DNA of 64,000 nucleotides, from contig JADCRB010000025.1 in the NCBI GenBank assembly GCA_021464245.1, positions 2,142,193-2,206,192 of the forward strand. The letters are read 5' to 3'. The notes below the pieces were generated by a model, which saw nothing but the letters and a program-made list of their open reading frames with translations, was not told where the DNA came from and ran no database searches. A program made the position numbers and the translations under genes. Source of the DNA: Carallia brachiata (Eukaryota > Streptophyta > Magnoliopsida > Malpighiales > Rhizophoraceae). Numbering within the stretch: the first letter of the stretch is position 1; every line of letters begins with the position of its first letter. This document shows positions 24,901 through 34,395 of the stretch, piece after piece.

Positions 24901-26560
24901 TCATTCCAAATGATTTATCAAGTTTATTGCATTTAATCTTCTGTGGTTTAGCCTACTCTGTTTTACATTTTTTGAGTTTCAATTTACACCCATTTTCTCT
25001 AATTTTAGCAATTTGAATTCATTAATTTTAAGACCACTTTCTAATTGTAAAAAATATAACAATAACAATCATAATGATAATAATATTCCAATATGATGAA
25101 AAAATTAATAAAATTCAAATATGACGAAAATTTTATGAGATTCAAATTTTCTAAATATAAAAAAAATTTTAAGAAAAAAAGAATAATAAAAAATTTCAGA
25201 AAAATAAGAAAAAATGATCATGATAGCCAAAAAAATTGAATATCATAATATTTGGAAGAACTCGTGATGGAAAGTTTTAACTGTCAAAACCATAGTGTAA
25301 ATCAAAACTACAAAAAGATATAATACAAAAGAATAAATATAGAAAAAAAGTTAGATGTACTCAATCCCAAAATAACAATTATCTTTGTTCATATGGTTCA
25401 GTGTTTTACTTGGTGAAGACATTTTTGAGCGACATTTTGGTTGATTTCATCCCATCATTTACAAAGTTCTAATTAGTTCTAATTATTGCCAAAGCCAAAC
25501 TTAACATGCATAAGTAACCTAGGTTTTTCCTTTTTTTTTTTCTTTTTTTCTTAAAGTTGTGCCTCTAGCATGTTATAAACTTGCATCGTCATATAAAATA
25601 AACGTAGTTGTATCCAGTGGTCTACAAGCTCTAGTCACTATATCAATTATAACTAGTTTTTTTCCGGTGCTATGCGCGGACTTGATTTTGTTAAAAAACA
25701 TTTACTTATTGTAACGAAATAACAGACATATTCTCTTAAATAACACGTAAAATATATTTAAAAATAAAAACAATTTAAACATGTTACTCATGCTAAAAAA
25801 TTGTATTGAGATTAGTACTATTTATAGTCTCTCATGAAGATTAGTCAACTCAATTTGAAGATAATGCTCATATTATACAATGAATTTGAAAAGTTTTTAA
25901 TTATCATCTGATGTAATAATTTGGTGATTACTCGATATATTTCTTTTAGTCGTGACCCAATTTCGAGTTCCAGCGACTGTACGCAGAAGCAATGCCCTCC
26001 TTGAGCATACCAAGTTGCACCATACTCGCCCAGCTGGTTCAAGACTCGGTAATAGTTATAGTTTACTTGGAGGAGGCTTACAGGAGGCCCTCTCGAACCC
26101 ATTAGTACTTAGGTGGAGAATCCCTATTTGTAAGAAGAGTTGAATAAGGCATATATACAGAAGTTATTTTAGTCTTGACTTAAAAATCTGATAATTGACA
26201 TACCCGCAATGAATTTTTTTTTTTTGGCTTTTAAATAAAAAAACAAAAGTTTTTAAACTATAAACATGGAAATTCTACAAAAAAAAAAAAAAACACAGAG
26301 AGAAACGGTAGGGATTAACTCAGAAACAATAACTTTGATTATGACCTTTCATTACGATTTTTCGATCGGCCTATGCATCAAGAATAATAATTGGCTCTTC
26401 TACATTGCAAATTTTCGAAATACTCTTTCCTTACAGTTTGCTGAACATGCTCCAAAAGGCAATATGTTTGTCTTGAACCTTTGAAGCTATTAATGGTTTC
26501 CAAAGGCAGTACACTGTAGGCATCGGATCAAATTATGCCTAACAAATGCGTGTGGTGTGA
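24901..26560. other. Duplicated 3' flank of kinase copy A, no gene
   Basis: This AT-rich DNA is matched in unit B at about 37920-39580, including poly-T runs and GCCTCTAGCATGTTATAAAC. The patch at 25950-26110 is GC-richer and more diverged between units than its surroundings. ORFs here are not conserved as proteins. Confidence 0.5.
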
Positions 26561-26566
26561 AGAGAG

Positions 26567-27384
26567 ATGGTGAAAATTAAACCTGCATGTTTAATGCCCA
26601 AAGGAGGAAACAGCATCCACATAATTGTCATCAAGGAACTAACCATGATCACACTGTCTATCGGCAAGCTTTCATATGTCACAAGCGCGCAGTTGCCAAT
26701 TGCTTCATATAACGTAATTCATTTGTTAGCACCTTACAATTTTCTTTCCATGGCATTCCATGGCCTTTTGAAGTTGTTGCTGGCTTAAGCTAAGGCGTCT
26801 CACTTTATCAGGATCCACTTTACAAATTATTCTAATCCACCTTTAGGCTTCCCAGCATGAATAGCAATTAAACATTTATACCCTGAAGCTAAAATTTGCT
26901 GTGACTTTGTATCTCTTTGATCAAGATCTTCCTTATCATCGTCATCCCCAAGCAATTCCTCCTGCTACAGGAAGGTGAGTCAGGAAGAAAAAATGGAAAA
27001 GCATGATGGGCTAAAATTGCCATGATCTTCTTCACACACCTTTTCATCATGTAAAATGCTGCCTTTAATCTCGGAGACCTCGCTGCCTCAAGGCTTTCTG
27101 TCAACTGCATTCCTCTTTTGTGAATCCTCTTTCTCCATAATTTCCTTGGCTTCAAGATATTCTTTTGGTGGCTTGGTTGATATGATTATGCATTTCTTCA
27201 AATAGTCTGAGGAGGGAAGTTCTATAAGCATTCTGAACCAGGAGCAAACAGGATGTCTCCAAATGTTTGTGTGATAGATTTGCATTTGAAAATTCAGTTG
27301 ATCATTGGTTCTGAATGAGGCAGAATGTGGGAGATTTTTTACGTATTTTCGACATACTTTCACTGAAATGTTGCATGTATACAT
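26567..27384 (-). pseudogene. Unidentified coding-like segment (unit A copy)
   Basis: Minus-strand frames have coding-like stretches, for example ISTKPPKEYLEAKEIMEKE (about 27130-27190) and KVLTNELRYMKQLATA (about 26700-26745). They are interrupted by stops and frame changes, and could be exons of a decayed gene. Sequence is nearly identical in unit B (39587-40404). I do not recognise the family and see no complete gene. Confidence 0.25.
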
Positions 27385-27712
27385 ATCTCCTGTAGCTCTC
27401 CCTATCTCTATGAGTCTTTGGCTTCCTACTAGCCTTTTTTATCCTGAATATCTGGAGTAAGATGATATTCTAAAGTTATAAAACAGCAAAGAACAAATCT
27501 TTAGACAGGTAGTTGGAGTTCGGAAGTGATGCGTCTAAAGGCAAAGTAAAATATCTCACATGGAAAGTAAGTGGAAAGAGCAAGTAAGATTTAAATAAGG
27601 CCAAATGACCCATAATCCAGGCCAATTGGTTTTGGATAACAAATAGAGTTAATCGCTCTTTTGTGTTGTTGCTTGCTCTCGTATTCGTGAAGTGAGAAGT
27701 CAACTCTAAAGC

Positions 27713-28330
27713 CTAACGTCTCGATATACAAAAGCCGAGCTCGAGTATTCCGCACTGAGATTGTGAGAGCACGTATTTCACATGGCTAAAAATATGTGCA
27801 AGATTGCTTTCCTCTGTATTGAAACGGTCAACTCCAGACTGGAAAAATAGACACGATGTCTCATATGCTAGCATTAAAATAATGAAAACCAAATGTAACA
27901 AAAAGCAACTACTAAAAACATTTTGCTTTCTCACAAATGGATCCAAGTACCCATCTAACAAGATTGAAACTTGGTGTCTGCTGAAATTGTAAATGAACAA
28001 AGGAAAATAATTTTGTTCAGTTCCTGAATCAATTACCAACACAACACCACCATCTATATCAATCCTTTTTTGGCCTACACTTACACCTTCAAGGGTTAGA
28101 GAATAATGTCCATATAAATCTTCAAATGGGGTCGACCAGCCTTCAACTGCCAATTGATTGAAACTATATGAAAGCCAAATGTTGCCAATGCAATATCTAT
28201 TGCCAAGTTTATGATACATAGATATCTTCCGGGCTCCAAGTCCCAATATTCCATCAATTTTCTTGCCACAGTCATCGTTATGGCCTAACAAAATCTGGGC
28301 ATGACAGTAACTGATAATAGTAGAGATACT
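27713..28330 (-). pseudogene. Nepenthesin/CDR1-like aspartic protease fragment (unit A)
   Basis: The minus-strand frame encodes part of a plant A1-family aspartic protease. Visible are KKIDGILGLGARK, HKLGNRYCIGNI, a YSFNQLAVEGWSTPFEDLYG block, GHYSLTLEGVSVGQKRIDID and the second catalytic-site motif VIDSGT. These correspond to the middle and start of the C-terminal lobe in the secreted CDR1/At2g35615-type proteases. The first catalytic Asp, the signal peptide and prodomain, and a recognisable C-terminus are all missing, and residues after VRKQ no longer resemble the family. It is therefore a partial, non-functional copy. Confidence 0.7.
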
Positions 28331-28342
28331 ACAGCAAATCAA

Positions 28343-29372
28343 AATAATAACTAATTAGGCAGCCTAATAGTGACTGCCAATGATACTAATTATAAAGCAA
28401 GTCACTTTGCTGTCCTCGGCGCACAGCAGTCACGAGGAGGCATTGTACATCTTAAAACAAAAACCTTGATTCACAGAACGTGTGAGAAAAGAAATTAAAA
28501 TGTCAGAAAAATGGTAAGGAGAAAGGCGCTATTCGGAAATCTTATAAAACCTTGATTCTATTGATATGAACGCTATTGTTCATAAAACTAAGAGATCTCC
28601 ATTTACCAGTGATCACTAACCTAATCAGAATGCTTCCCCGCCTCAAACTGCAAAGGCTTAGAATGTTAAGCGCATATATATATATATTTCTTTTTCCAGC
28701 TAGATAAAAAAAAAACAACAATAGTTTGGGTATTAATGAGCAGATGTAGCATCACCACATTATGTTTTACTAAAATAAAAAAAGCAACCCAGCCAACTAA
28801 TTTGAATCGAATATTGCATTCTTGGTTGAGGTCAATTCAATGGTTTGGTTCCATCTGACAAAAACTAAACTAAACAGAGTGGTGGCGTCACCATGTCCAA
28901 TTACGTTAGTGGCTCAAGCTTTCATAAACCAACAAACTTCATCCTAAAAAAAAAAAAATGGCTTACTAGCCATATTAGACAAATTTATCGTCATCGTTAG
29001 ATCAATTTGCTATTAAGAAACTCTCGAAATCCTTCCTCTATTGAAACAACTTCAACGGTTCTGCTTACATTTTCATGGATCCTACAATCTATCACCACAA
29101 AATTATCAATCAAAAGCAAGCAGAATCTTCAAAGAAACGCAGCAGACAAAAAGAATTTTTTTAAAAAAATATATAAAAACAGATTACACACATACCCCAA
29201 AATGGACTCTGCTTTATAGCTTAGATTTTACAAAATCACAGATTTCTGCATTGGCGGTTTGCGAAATACACGGATAAAAAATAAATAAATAAATAAAACG
29301 AAAGAGAGAGATAGGTGACTCAAGCTTTTCTTTCGATACAATTGATAGAGATAAGCAGCAGTTGCGCCTGTG
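28343..29372. other. Duplicated spacer between protease fragment and retrotransposon
   Basis: This stretch is matched at 41961-43023 in unit B with few differences. It contains poly-A and (TA)n runs. ORFs around 29007-29277 are preserved between units only because the DNA is recently duplicated. I see no gene. Confidence 0.5.
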
Positions 29373-29377
29373 GGTTG
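29373..29377. other. Target-site duplication, left (GGTTG)
   Basis: GGTTG directly precedes the left LTR. The same five bases follow the right LTR and occur once at the empty site in unit B. Confidence 0.9.
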
Positions 29378-30365
29378 TGTGAAGCTGTAAATTTCGAGCC
29401 TGTAACAGTTAGACTCAAAAAATACAGAAACAAATTACAATAAAAAAATTGTAAAATAAAAAGAAATTTATGTGGGGTCGATCTTTGGGTAGATCCTCCG
29501 ATTAATGCTCCTGTGTAATTTAGTCAAAGGCCATGAAGGCTTAATCTTGACCGAGAGATGGTGAATTTCCACAGCGTGAACTTGAACTATAGGAAATGGA
29601 TCCCACTGAGGGCCGAGCTTGATCTCAAGTGGATTAGTTGAACTCCGGTGAGGGCCGTAGGAGGCTTGATCCCACTCGGACTGATGGACTTCGGTGAGGG
29701 CCGTAGGAGGCTTGATCCCACTCGGACTGGATGGACCGGTGAGGGCCGTAGGAGGCTTGATCCCACTCGGATTGGATGGACTTCGGTGAGGGCCGTAGGA
29801 GGCTTGATCCCACTCGAACTGGATGGACTTCGGTGAGGGCCGTAGGAGGCTTGATCCCACTCGAATTGATTGGACTCCGGTGAGGGCCGTAGGAGGCTTG
29901 ATCCCACTCGGATATTTAATATCTTGGGTTTTTGATCTAGCGGATCCAACTTAGTGGCAGCTAGAGAGCATACACCCAAAATATTTAGAGAGAGAAAGGA
30001 AGAGATGCAAAGCTTTAGAAGATGAATGATTTGCTTTGCTTGGGATGGTTTGAAAGGCTTTGAGGGGATCCCTATTTATAGGGTTTTGGGGGAGGATGGA
30101 TGCCAAAATTGTATGACTTGGATCATACATGGCAAGGGCCCTCTTTGGTGGTTGAATTTTGACATTTTGCAATCAAATGGAAATTAAAATTTCCATATGA
30201 TTCATCATGAGTAGGATCCTACAAGGCAAGGACCCTCTTTGGTGGTTGAATTTTGACATTTTGCATGGTCATCAACCAAATGGAAATCATCATTTTCATA
30301 TGCATGCACTTGTTGCTTTCATGTAGGGCATGCATTGATTTTTTTTTTTTTTTTTGGTGTTTACA
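29378..30365 (-). repeat. 3' LTR of the element (left in the window)
   Basis: It runs from TGTGAAGCTG to GGTGTTTACA. By eye it differs from the other LTR at only about three substitutions and four or five short indels plus poly-T length. It holds six units of a 47-bp tandem repeat (29642-29911) and a two-copy repeat of about 85 bp (30127-30300). On the minus strand a TATAAATA box lies at 30073-30080. Confidence 0.9.
29642..29911. repeat. 47-bp tandem repeat, six units, in the left LTR
   Basis: Each unit contains GGTGAGGGCCGTAGGAGGCT followed by TGATCCCACTCG and a variable linker. The same six units in the same order of variants occur in the right LTR. Reading frames through the array give repetitive SSLLRPSP-type peptides and are not evidence of a protein. 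Confidence 0.9.
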
Positions 30366-30380
30366 AATGCCCCCACTTCA
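30366..30380 (-). other. Polypurine tract next to the 3' LTR
   Basis: On the minus strand the bases read TGAAGTGGGGGCATT immediately before the LTR start TGTAAACACC. This is the expected place for the plus-strand primer of a minus-oriented LTR element. Confidence 0.65.
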
Positions 30381-31323
30381 AGGGTCGGTAAGGAAGAATT
30401 TTACCGTAATGATCCGAACCGAGTCTTGAAGTCCAGTTTGAAACTTGAGATGTCTTAATGAACGTTGAATGTTGGAGTCTTCTATCTTTGACCATGCCTG
30501 CTGTTGTTGGATCGCAATAGGAATCCGATACGATCTTGAGAAGGTTAGCAGCCCAGCCAATATAAAAATTGAAGTCTTGGCTCCAGGTGCGTTCGAGCTT
30601 CCATAGCCCGCAAAGGATTTTTTATATCTCTTAAAGTTCCAGAGCTCTGGTGAGGATGATCCAGTAGGCAAAGAACTTGAACCTCCCCAAGAGGAAGGCC
30701 CAGGACCTTGGAACTTCAAGACCGGCTCACAGAGAGACTGACTGTAGTGATGATTTCCAAGTCTGCTTCGACGTAAGGAGAGTAGTTGGAACTTCCCTGT
30801 ACGTCGCTGCATCCAAAGAAAGATTAGGATAATTGCAGCTTCTCATCCCTCTGTGGTAGATGTGAACTAAGGAGAGTAGTTGGAACTCCATGACACCGAT
30901 GGCGTTGGAGACTGAGTTTCGAGGATCCCTCGAAGAAGACTACTCCCTCTTTTCTTAGCTCGTGCGCCTCCAACTTCTTGATCGAAGAACTTCCTGAGAC
31001 AAGTGCAGAGACTAGCCATTTTTTTTTTTTGAGAAAGAAGAGCTGAGGGGTGAATATTACAACTCGGGCATGCAGGATATATATACAAATAATAAAGAGT
31101 TTTTTTTTTTTTTTTTTGAAAAGTCAAAAAAAAAGGTATGCAGAATCGGGTAGGGCCATCCACGTCCCTTTCCTGCATAAGAGACAAAAGAGGCAGCGGC
31201 TGACGCGTGTCACGAAAGTCGTTACCGTGTGTGGCAGAAGTCGTTGCCGTGTGCTGCGGAAGTCGTTGCCGCGTGCTGCGGAAGTCGTTGCAGAAGTCGT
31301 TGCACCTTATCTTGTCGGCCGTC
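30381..31323 (-). other. Internal region 3' of the WOX ORF, no recognised protein
   Basis: Two minus-strand ORFs (30378-30812, 144 codons; 30867-31355, 162 codons) lie here. Neither shows gag, pol or a known domain. A phrase GGAGAGTAGTTGGAACT occurs twice (about 30777 and 30872). A 22-bp repeat (CGGAAGTCGTTGC type) covers 31204-31304. The ORFs could be part of the 3' untranslated region of the WOX transcript. Confidence 0.4.
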
Positions 31324-31935
31324 CTAGCGGGGCCCGAGGCGCAGCTCCAAGTCAAGCTCGACCTCGTCTGGTGGGCCGATGATGTTGACGTCGCTTTCCG
31401 GCTGGTTGATGCTGCCGGAATATTCTGGAAAGAGAGGCAAAATTTCGCCGGAATGACTCCTGTGTGCTAGAAAAATTCCTCCTAGACTTAAGTATCTAGG
31501 AGGGATGAACCCTTGGCTGACTCCGTGAAACCACCAGGACCAGTATGTATGCTCCCATATGCTACGGCTTTGATGAACGTACCGTGGAGAGACCATTGCA
31601 GTGGTAGAACTTGGGCCGGCTTCATTTGAGGGTGAAGCTGTACTGGTGAGATCTACTATAGGAACAACAGGCTGTGCTTTGGAAATACCATCTCTCAGCG
31701 CCACTGTTTCCCTATGTCTCCGATTCTGGAACCAAAAATATACATTTTTTCCTTCGACTGCCCCTAGCGGGCGAAGTCGTGAGACAAGTTGGAGAATCTG
31801 TGTAGAGTTAGGGACAATACCTCCATCGTTGTAGAAGACTTCCTCCAAAATTTGCAGTTGTGCCATGGTCGGTTGCCACCTTGTGCGAGGTGACCTTTCT
31901 TCTCCTTTGTCTTGAGGTTCTGCAACTGGTTCCAT
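31324..31935 (-). CDS. WUSCHEL-related homeobox (WOX)-like protein inside the LTR element
   Basis: The intact intronless ORF encodes 203 residues. A WUS-type homeodomain spans about residues 17-77: it opens TRWQPTMAQLQILEEVF and ends with EGKNVYFWFQNRRHRE, the characteristic recognition helix of WOX proteins. A WUS-box-like motif E-I-L-P-L-F-P-E lies at 164-171, and an EAR repression motif L-D-L-E-L-R-L at 194-200, three residues from the end. HD, WUS box and EAR in this order are the architecture of the WUS clade, nuclear transcription factors that repress target genes and maintain stem cells; here they are compressed into a short protein. The start ATG at 31933-31935 has a good context (AAAGATGG), and no upstream ATG occurs before the in-frame stop. 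Absence of introns fits capture through an RNA copy. It lies on the sense strand of the element, so the LTR promoter could drive it. Function is inferred; the domain call is firm. Confidence 0.85.
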   Translation of the reverse strand: MEPVAEPQDKGEERSPRTRWQPTMAQLQILEEVFYNDGGIVPNSTQILQLVSRLRPLGAVEGKNVYFWFQNRRHRETVALRDGISKAQPVVPIVDLTSTASPSNEAGPSSTTAMVSPRYVHQSRSIWEHTYWSWWFHGVSQGFIPPRYLSLGGIFLAHRSHSGEILPLFPEYSGSINQPESDVNIIGPPDEVELDLELRLGPR

Positions 31936-32050
31936 CTTTCTTGCGGCAGAGGAGCAAAGGTCTTGGTATGTGGTGAAGATCGGTTGAGACTGATGCTGAC
32001 TTTCAGAATCAAACCCTCCGTCGGTTTTATATTTTTGGGCCGTTCACAGT

Positions 32051-32256
32051 TTATACTCATGCGGGCCAGGAGTATGTTGAACTGTAGTGTCGCCTTTTAT
32101 ACTCGTGCGAGGCAGGAGTGTTGAACTATGATGTCGCCTTTTTTACTCGTGCGAGGCAGGAGTGTTGAACTGTGACGTCGCCTTTTATACTCGTGCGAGG
32201 CAGGAGTGTTGAACTGTGATGTCGCCTTTTATACTCGTGCGAGGCAGGAGTGTTGT
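32051..32256. repeat. 44-bp tandem repeat upstream of the WOX ORF
   Basis: About four and a half units with the core TTATACTCGTGCGAGGCAGG and GTTGAACTGTGATGTCGCC follow each other with few differences. In element orientation they lie in the leader between the primer-binding site and the WOX start. No coding is suggested. Confidence 0.85.
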
Positions 32257-32475
32257 GTTGAACTGCTGAGCTGTTGAGCTGGCGAGCTGGTGAGCTGTTA
32301 AGCTGATGAGTTGTTAAGCTGCTTGGCTGCTGAGCTGCTGAGCTGTTTGGCTGCTGAGCTGCTGAGCTAGTGAGCTGTTGAGCTGCTGAGTTGTTTGGTG
32401 AGCTGCTGAGCTGTTTGAGTTGGTGAGCTGCTGAGCTGTTGAGCTGGTGAGCTGTTTGGTGAGCTGTTGAGCTGT
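32257..32475. repeat. GAGCTG(C/G/T)T-type short tandem repeats
   Basis: The phrase GAGCTG recurs at a spacing of about 9 bases (CTGAGCTGTTGAGCTGG and variants) over more than 200 bp. It is followed by looser GGATTTGGGTTTTGAG-like repeats to about 32780. No protein is convincing. Confidence 0.8.
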
Positions 32476-32813
32476 TGACTTGAGTTTTGATTCAGGGTCT
32501 AGGCTTTGCCCCCGAATCTGGATTTAGGCTATGAGTTGGAACTTGGATTTGGGTTTTGAGCCCGAGTTTAGATTTGGTGAATTTGGGCTTTGGGCTAGGG
32601 TTTGAGTTTAGGCTTTTTGGGCCTGGATTTGAATTTGGGCTTTAGGCCCGAGTTTGAATTTGGATTTGGATTTTGAACTAAAATTTGGGTTCGGACTTGG
32701 ATTTTGCCCCCGAATTTGGATTTGTTGGGTTTTGAATCGGGGTTTGAGATCTGCCCCCGAATCTAGATTTGGATTTTGTGGAAGGGTTCTGAACTTGCAC
32801 ATAAGTTTCAGAC

Positions 32814-32965
32814 ATTTTCTTTTCTTTTTTTTTTCTTTTTTTTTGGCTTTTTTTTTTCGTGCTTTTTTTTTTTGCACTTTTTTTTTTTTGCTTTTTTTTT
32901 GTTTGCACTTTTTATTTCCTTTTTTTTTTCTTTTTTTTTTGTCTTTTTTTTGTTTTTTTTTTTTT
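32814..32965. repeat. Polypyrimidine tract (polypurine on the sense strand of the element)
   Basis: About 150 bases are almost pure T with scattered C and G on the plus strand. ORFs across it encode only Lys or Phe runs and are artefacts of composition. Confidence 0.8.
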
Positions 32966-33378
32966 ACACAGTAAATTTTAGAAGTTTACCATTTGACCGA
33001 ACCAGGTCGGGATGCGTTGACAGCATGCAAGCGTAATTGACGTAGGCTTCTAAACCAGGTATAGCCCGTCCCAGTTGGAAGTGAGCTTGTCGCAGAATCG
33101 GTGTTTGTGTCGCTCTACTGGTCCAGTTGGATGAAAACTTTGTCCATGCACGAGTTTGCGAACCTACGTACTCAAGTAGGATGATTAATGCAGGCGATTG
33201 AACAGTCGTCCTTTTACTGGTGGCGATAGTCTTGTTCGTCTTTAGTGTCACCGATACGCCGGATTCCTGCCCTCTAGAGTTGTGTTGGTGTTGGCCATTT
33301 CACGGCCCATAGGCCATGAAATGGCCGTTGTGCTACCAACTTTTTTTTTCTAAGGAGCAAAAGATGGGAGGTAGAGTT

Positions 33379-33396
33379 GTCCCACCGAGCGTGCCA
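33379..33396 (-). other. Primer-binding site of the LTR element
   Basis: On the minus strand, five bases after the LTR end, the sequence reads TGGCACGCTCGGTGGGAC. It starts with TGG, complementary to the CCA end of a tRNA, and the rest fits a tRNA 3' arm. An arginine tRNA is my guess from the pattern; the tRNA was not verified. Confidence 0.7.
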
Positions 33397-33401
33397 AAAA
33401 T

Positions 33402-34390
33402 TGTGAAGCTGTAAATTTCGAGCCTGTAACAGTTAGACTCAAAAAATACAGAAACAAATTACAATAAAAAAATTGTAAAATAAAAAGAAATTTATGTGGG
33501 GTCGATCTCTAGGTAGATCCTCCGATTAATGCTCCTGTGTAATTTAGTCAAAGGCCATGAAGGCTTAATCTTGACCGAGAGATGGTGAATTTCCACAGCG
33601 TGAACTTGAACTATAGGAAATGGATCCCACTGAGGGCCGAGACTTGATCTCAAGTGGATTAGTTGAACTCCGGTGAGGGCCGTAGGAGGCTTGATCCCAC
33701 TCGGACTGTATGGACTTCGGTGAGGGCCGTAGGAGGCTTGATCCCACTCGGACTGGATGGACGTCGGTGAGGGCCGTAGGAGGCTTGATCCCACTCGGAT
33801 TGGATGGACTTCGGTGAGGGCCGTAGGAGGCTTGATCCCACTCGAACTGGATGGACTTCGGTGAGGGCCGTAGGAGGCTTGATCCCACTCGAATTGATTG
33901 GACTCCGGTGAGGCCGTAGGAGGCTTGATCCCACTCGGATATTTAATATCTTGGGTTTTTGATCTAGCGGATCCAACTTAGTGGCAGCTAGAGAGCATAC
34001 ACCCAAAATATTTAGAGAGAGAAAGGAAGAGATGCAAAGCTTTAGAAGATGAATGATTTGCTTTGCTTGGGATGGTTTGAAAGGCTTTGAGGGGATCCCT
34101 ATTTATAGGGTTTTGGGGGAGGATGGATGCCAAAATTGTATGACTTGGATCATACATGGCAAGGGCCCTCTTTGGTGGTTGAATTTTGACATTTTGCAAT
34201 CAAATGGAAATTAAAATTTCCATATGATTCATCATGAGTAGGATCCTACAAGGCAAGGACCCTCTTTGGTGGTTGAATTTTGACATTTTGCATAGTCATC
34301 AACCAAATGGAAATCATCATTTTCATATGCATGCACTTGTTGCTTTCATGTAGGGCATGCATTGATTTTTTTTTTTTTTTGGTGTTTACA
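33402..34390 (-). repeat. 5' LTR of the element (right in the window)
   Basis: The LTR has the same ends and internal arrays as the left LTR, including six 47-bp units (33665-33939). In the sense direction transcription would start in this LTR and run leftward toward the WOX ORF. The leader from the primer site to the WOX ATG is about 1.4 kb. Confidence 0.9.
34100..34107 (-). promoter_or_regulatory. TATA box of the 5' LTR
   Basis: TATAAATA followed by GGG lies on the minus strand within CCCTATAAATAGGGATCC. It is a near-ideal plant TATA box, about 290 bases inside the LTR, in the orientation needed to transcribe the internal WOX ORF. Confidence 0.65.
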
Positions 34391-34395
34391 GGTTG
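34391..34395. other. Target-site duplication, right (GGTTG)
   Basis: GGTTG directly follows the LTR end TTTACA and continues into CTCCTCTGACC, as at the empty site at 43024. Confidence 0.9.

Larger units (their letters stand above)
29378..34390 (-). mobile_element. Non-autonomous LTR retrotransposon carrying a WOX-like gene
   Basis: The element is bounded by two nearly identical LTRs of about 988 bp with TG...CA ends and flanked by the direct repeat GGTTG (29373-29377, 34391-34395). Unit B has the uninterrupted site with one GGTTG (43024-43028), which proves insertion. Primer-binding site, polypurine tract and TATA boxes all place its sense strand on minus. The internal 3.0 kb shows no gag, protease, reverse transcriptase or integrase motif in any frame. 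It holds a WOX-type ORF, several tandem repeat arrays and a pyrimidine tract. It would need enzymes from an autonomous relative. The primer-site type recalls the Tat/Ogre side of Ty3/gypsy, but without pol this is inference. Confidence 0.9.

Noticed and set aside
29468..29979. Overlapping long minus-strand ORFs with SSLLRPSP repeats in the LTR (and again at 33492-34006)
   Set aside because: They only translate the 47-bp tandem array, which is open in several frames because of its composition. Both lie inside LTRs, so no protein is supported.
31050..31834. Plus-strand ORFs opposite the WOX frame
   Set aside because: They are shadows of the minus-strand WOX ORF and the 22-bp repeats, with no recognisable motifs.
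32608..33036. Lys-rich and Phe-rich ORFs on opposite strands
   Set aside because: They are translations of one polypyrimidine tract and neighbouring simple repeats; no domain or start context supports them.
30366..33400. Search for gag, protease, reverse transcriptase or integrase in the element interior
   Set aside because: No zinc knuckle, D-[ST]-G, YxDD-like or integrase motif was seen in any frame, so I do not claim an autonomous element.
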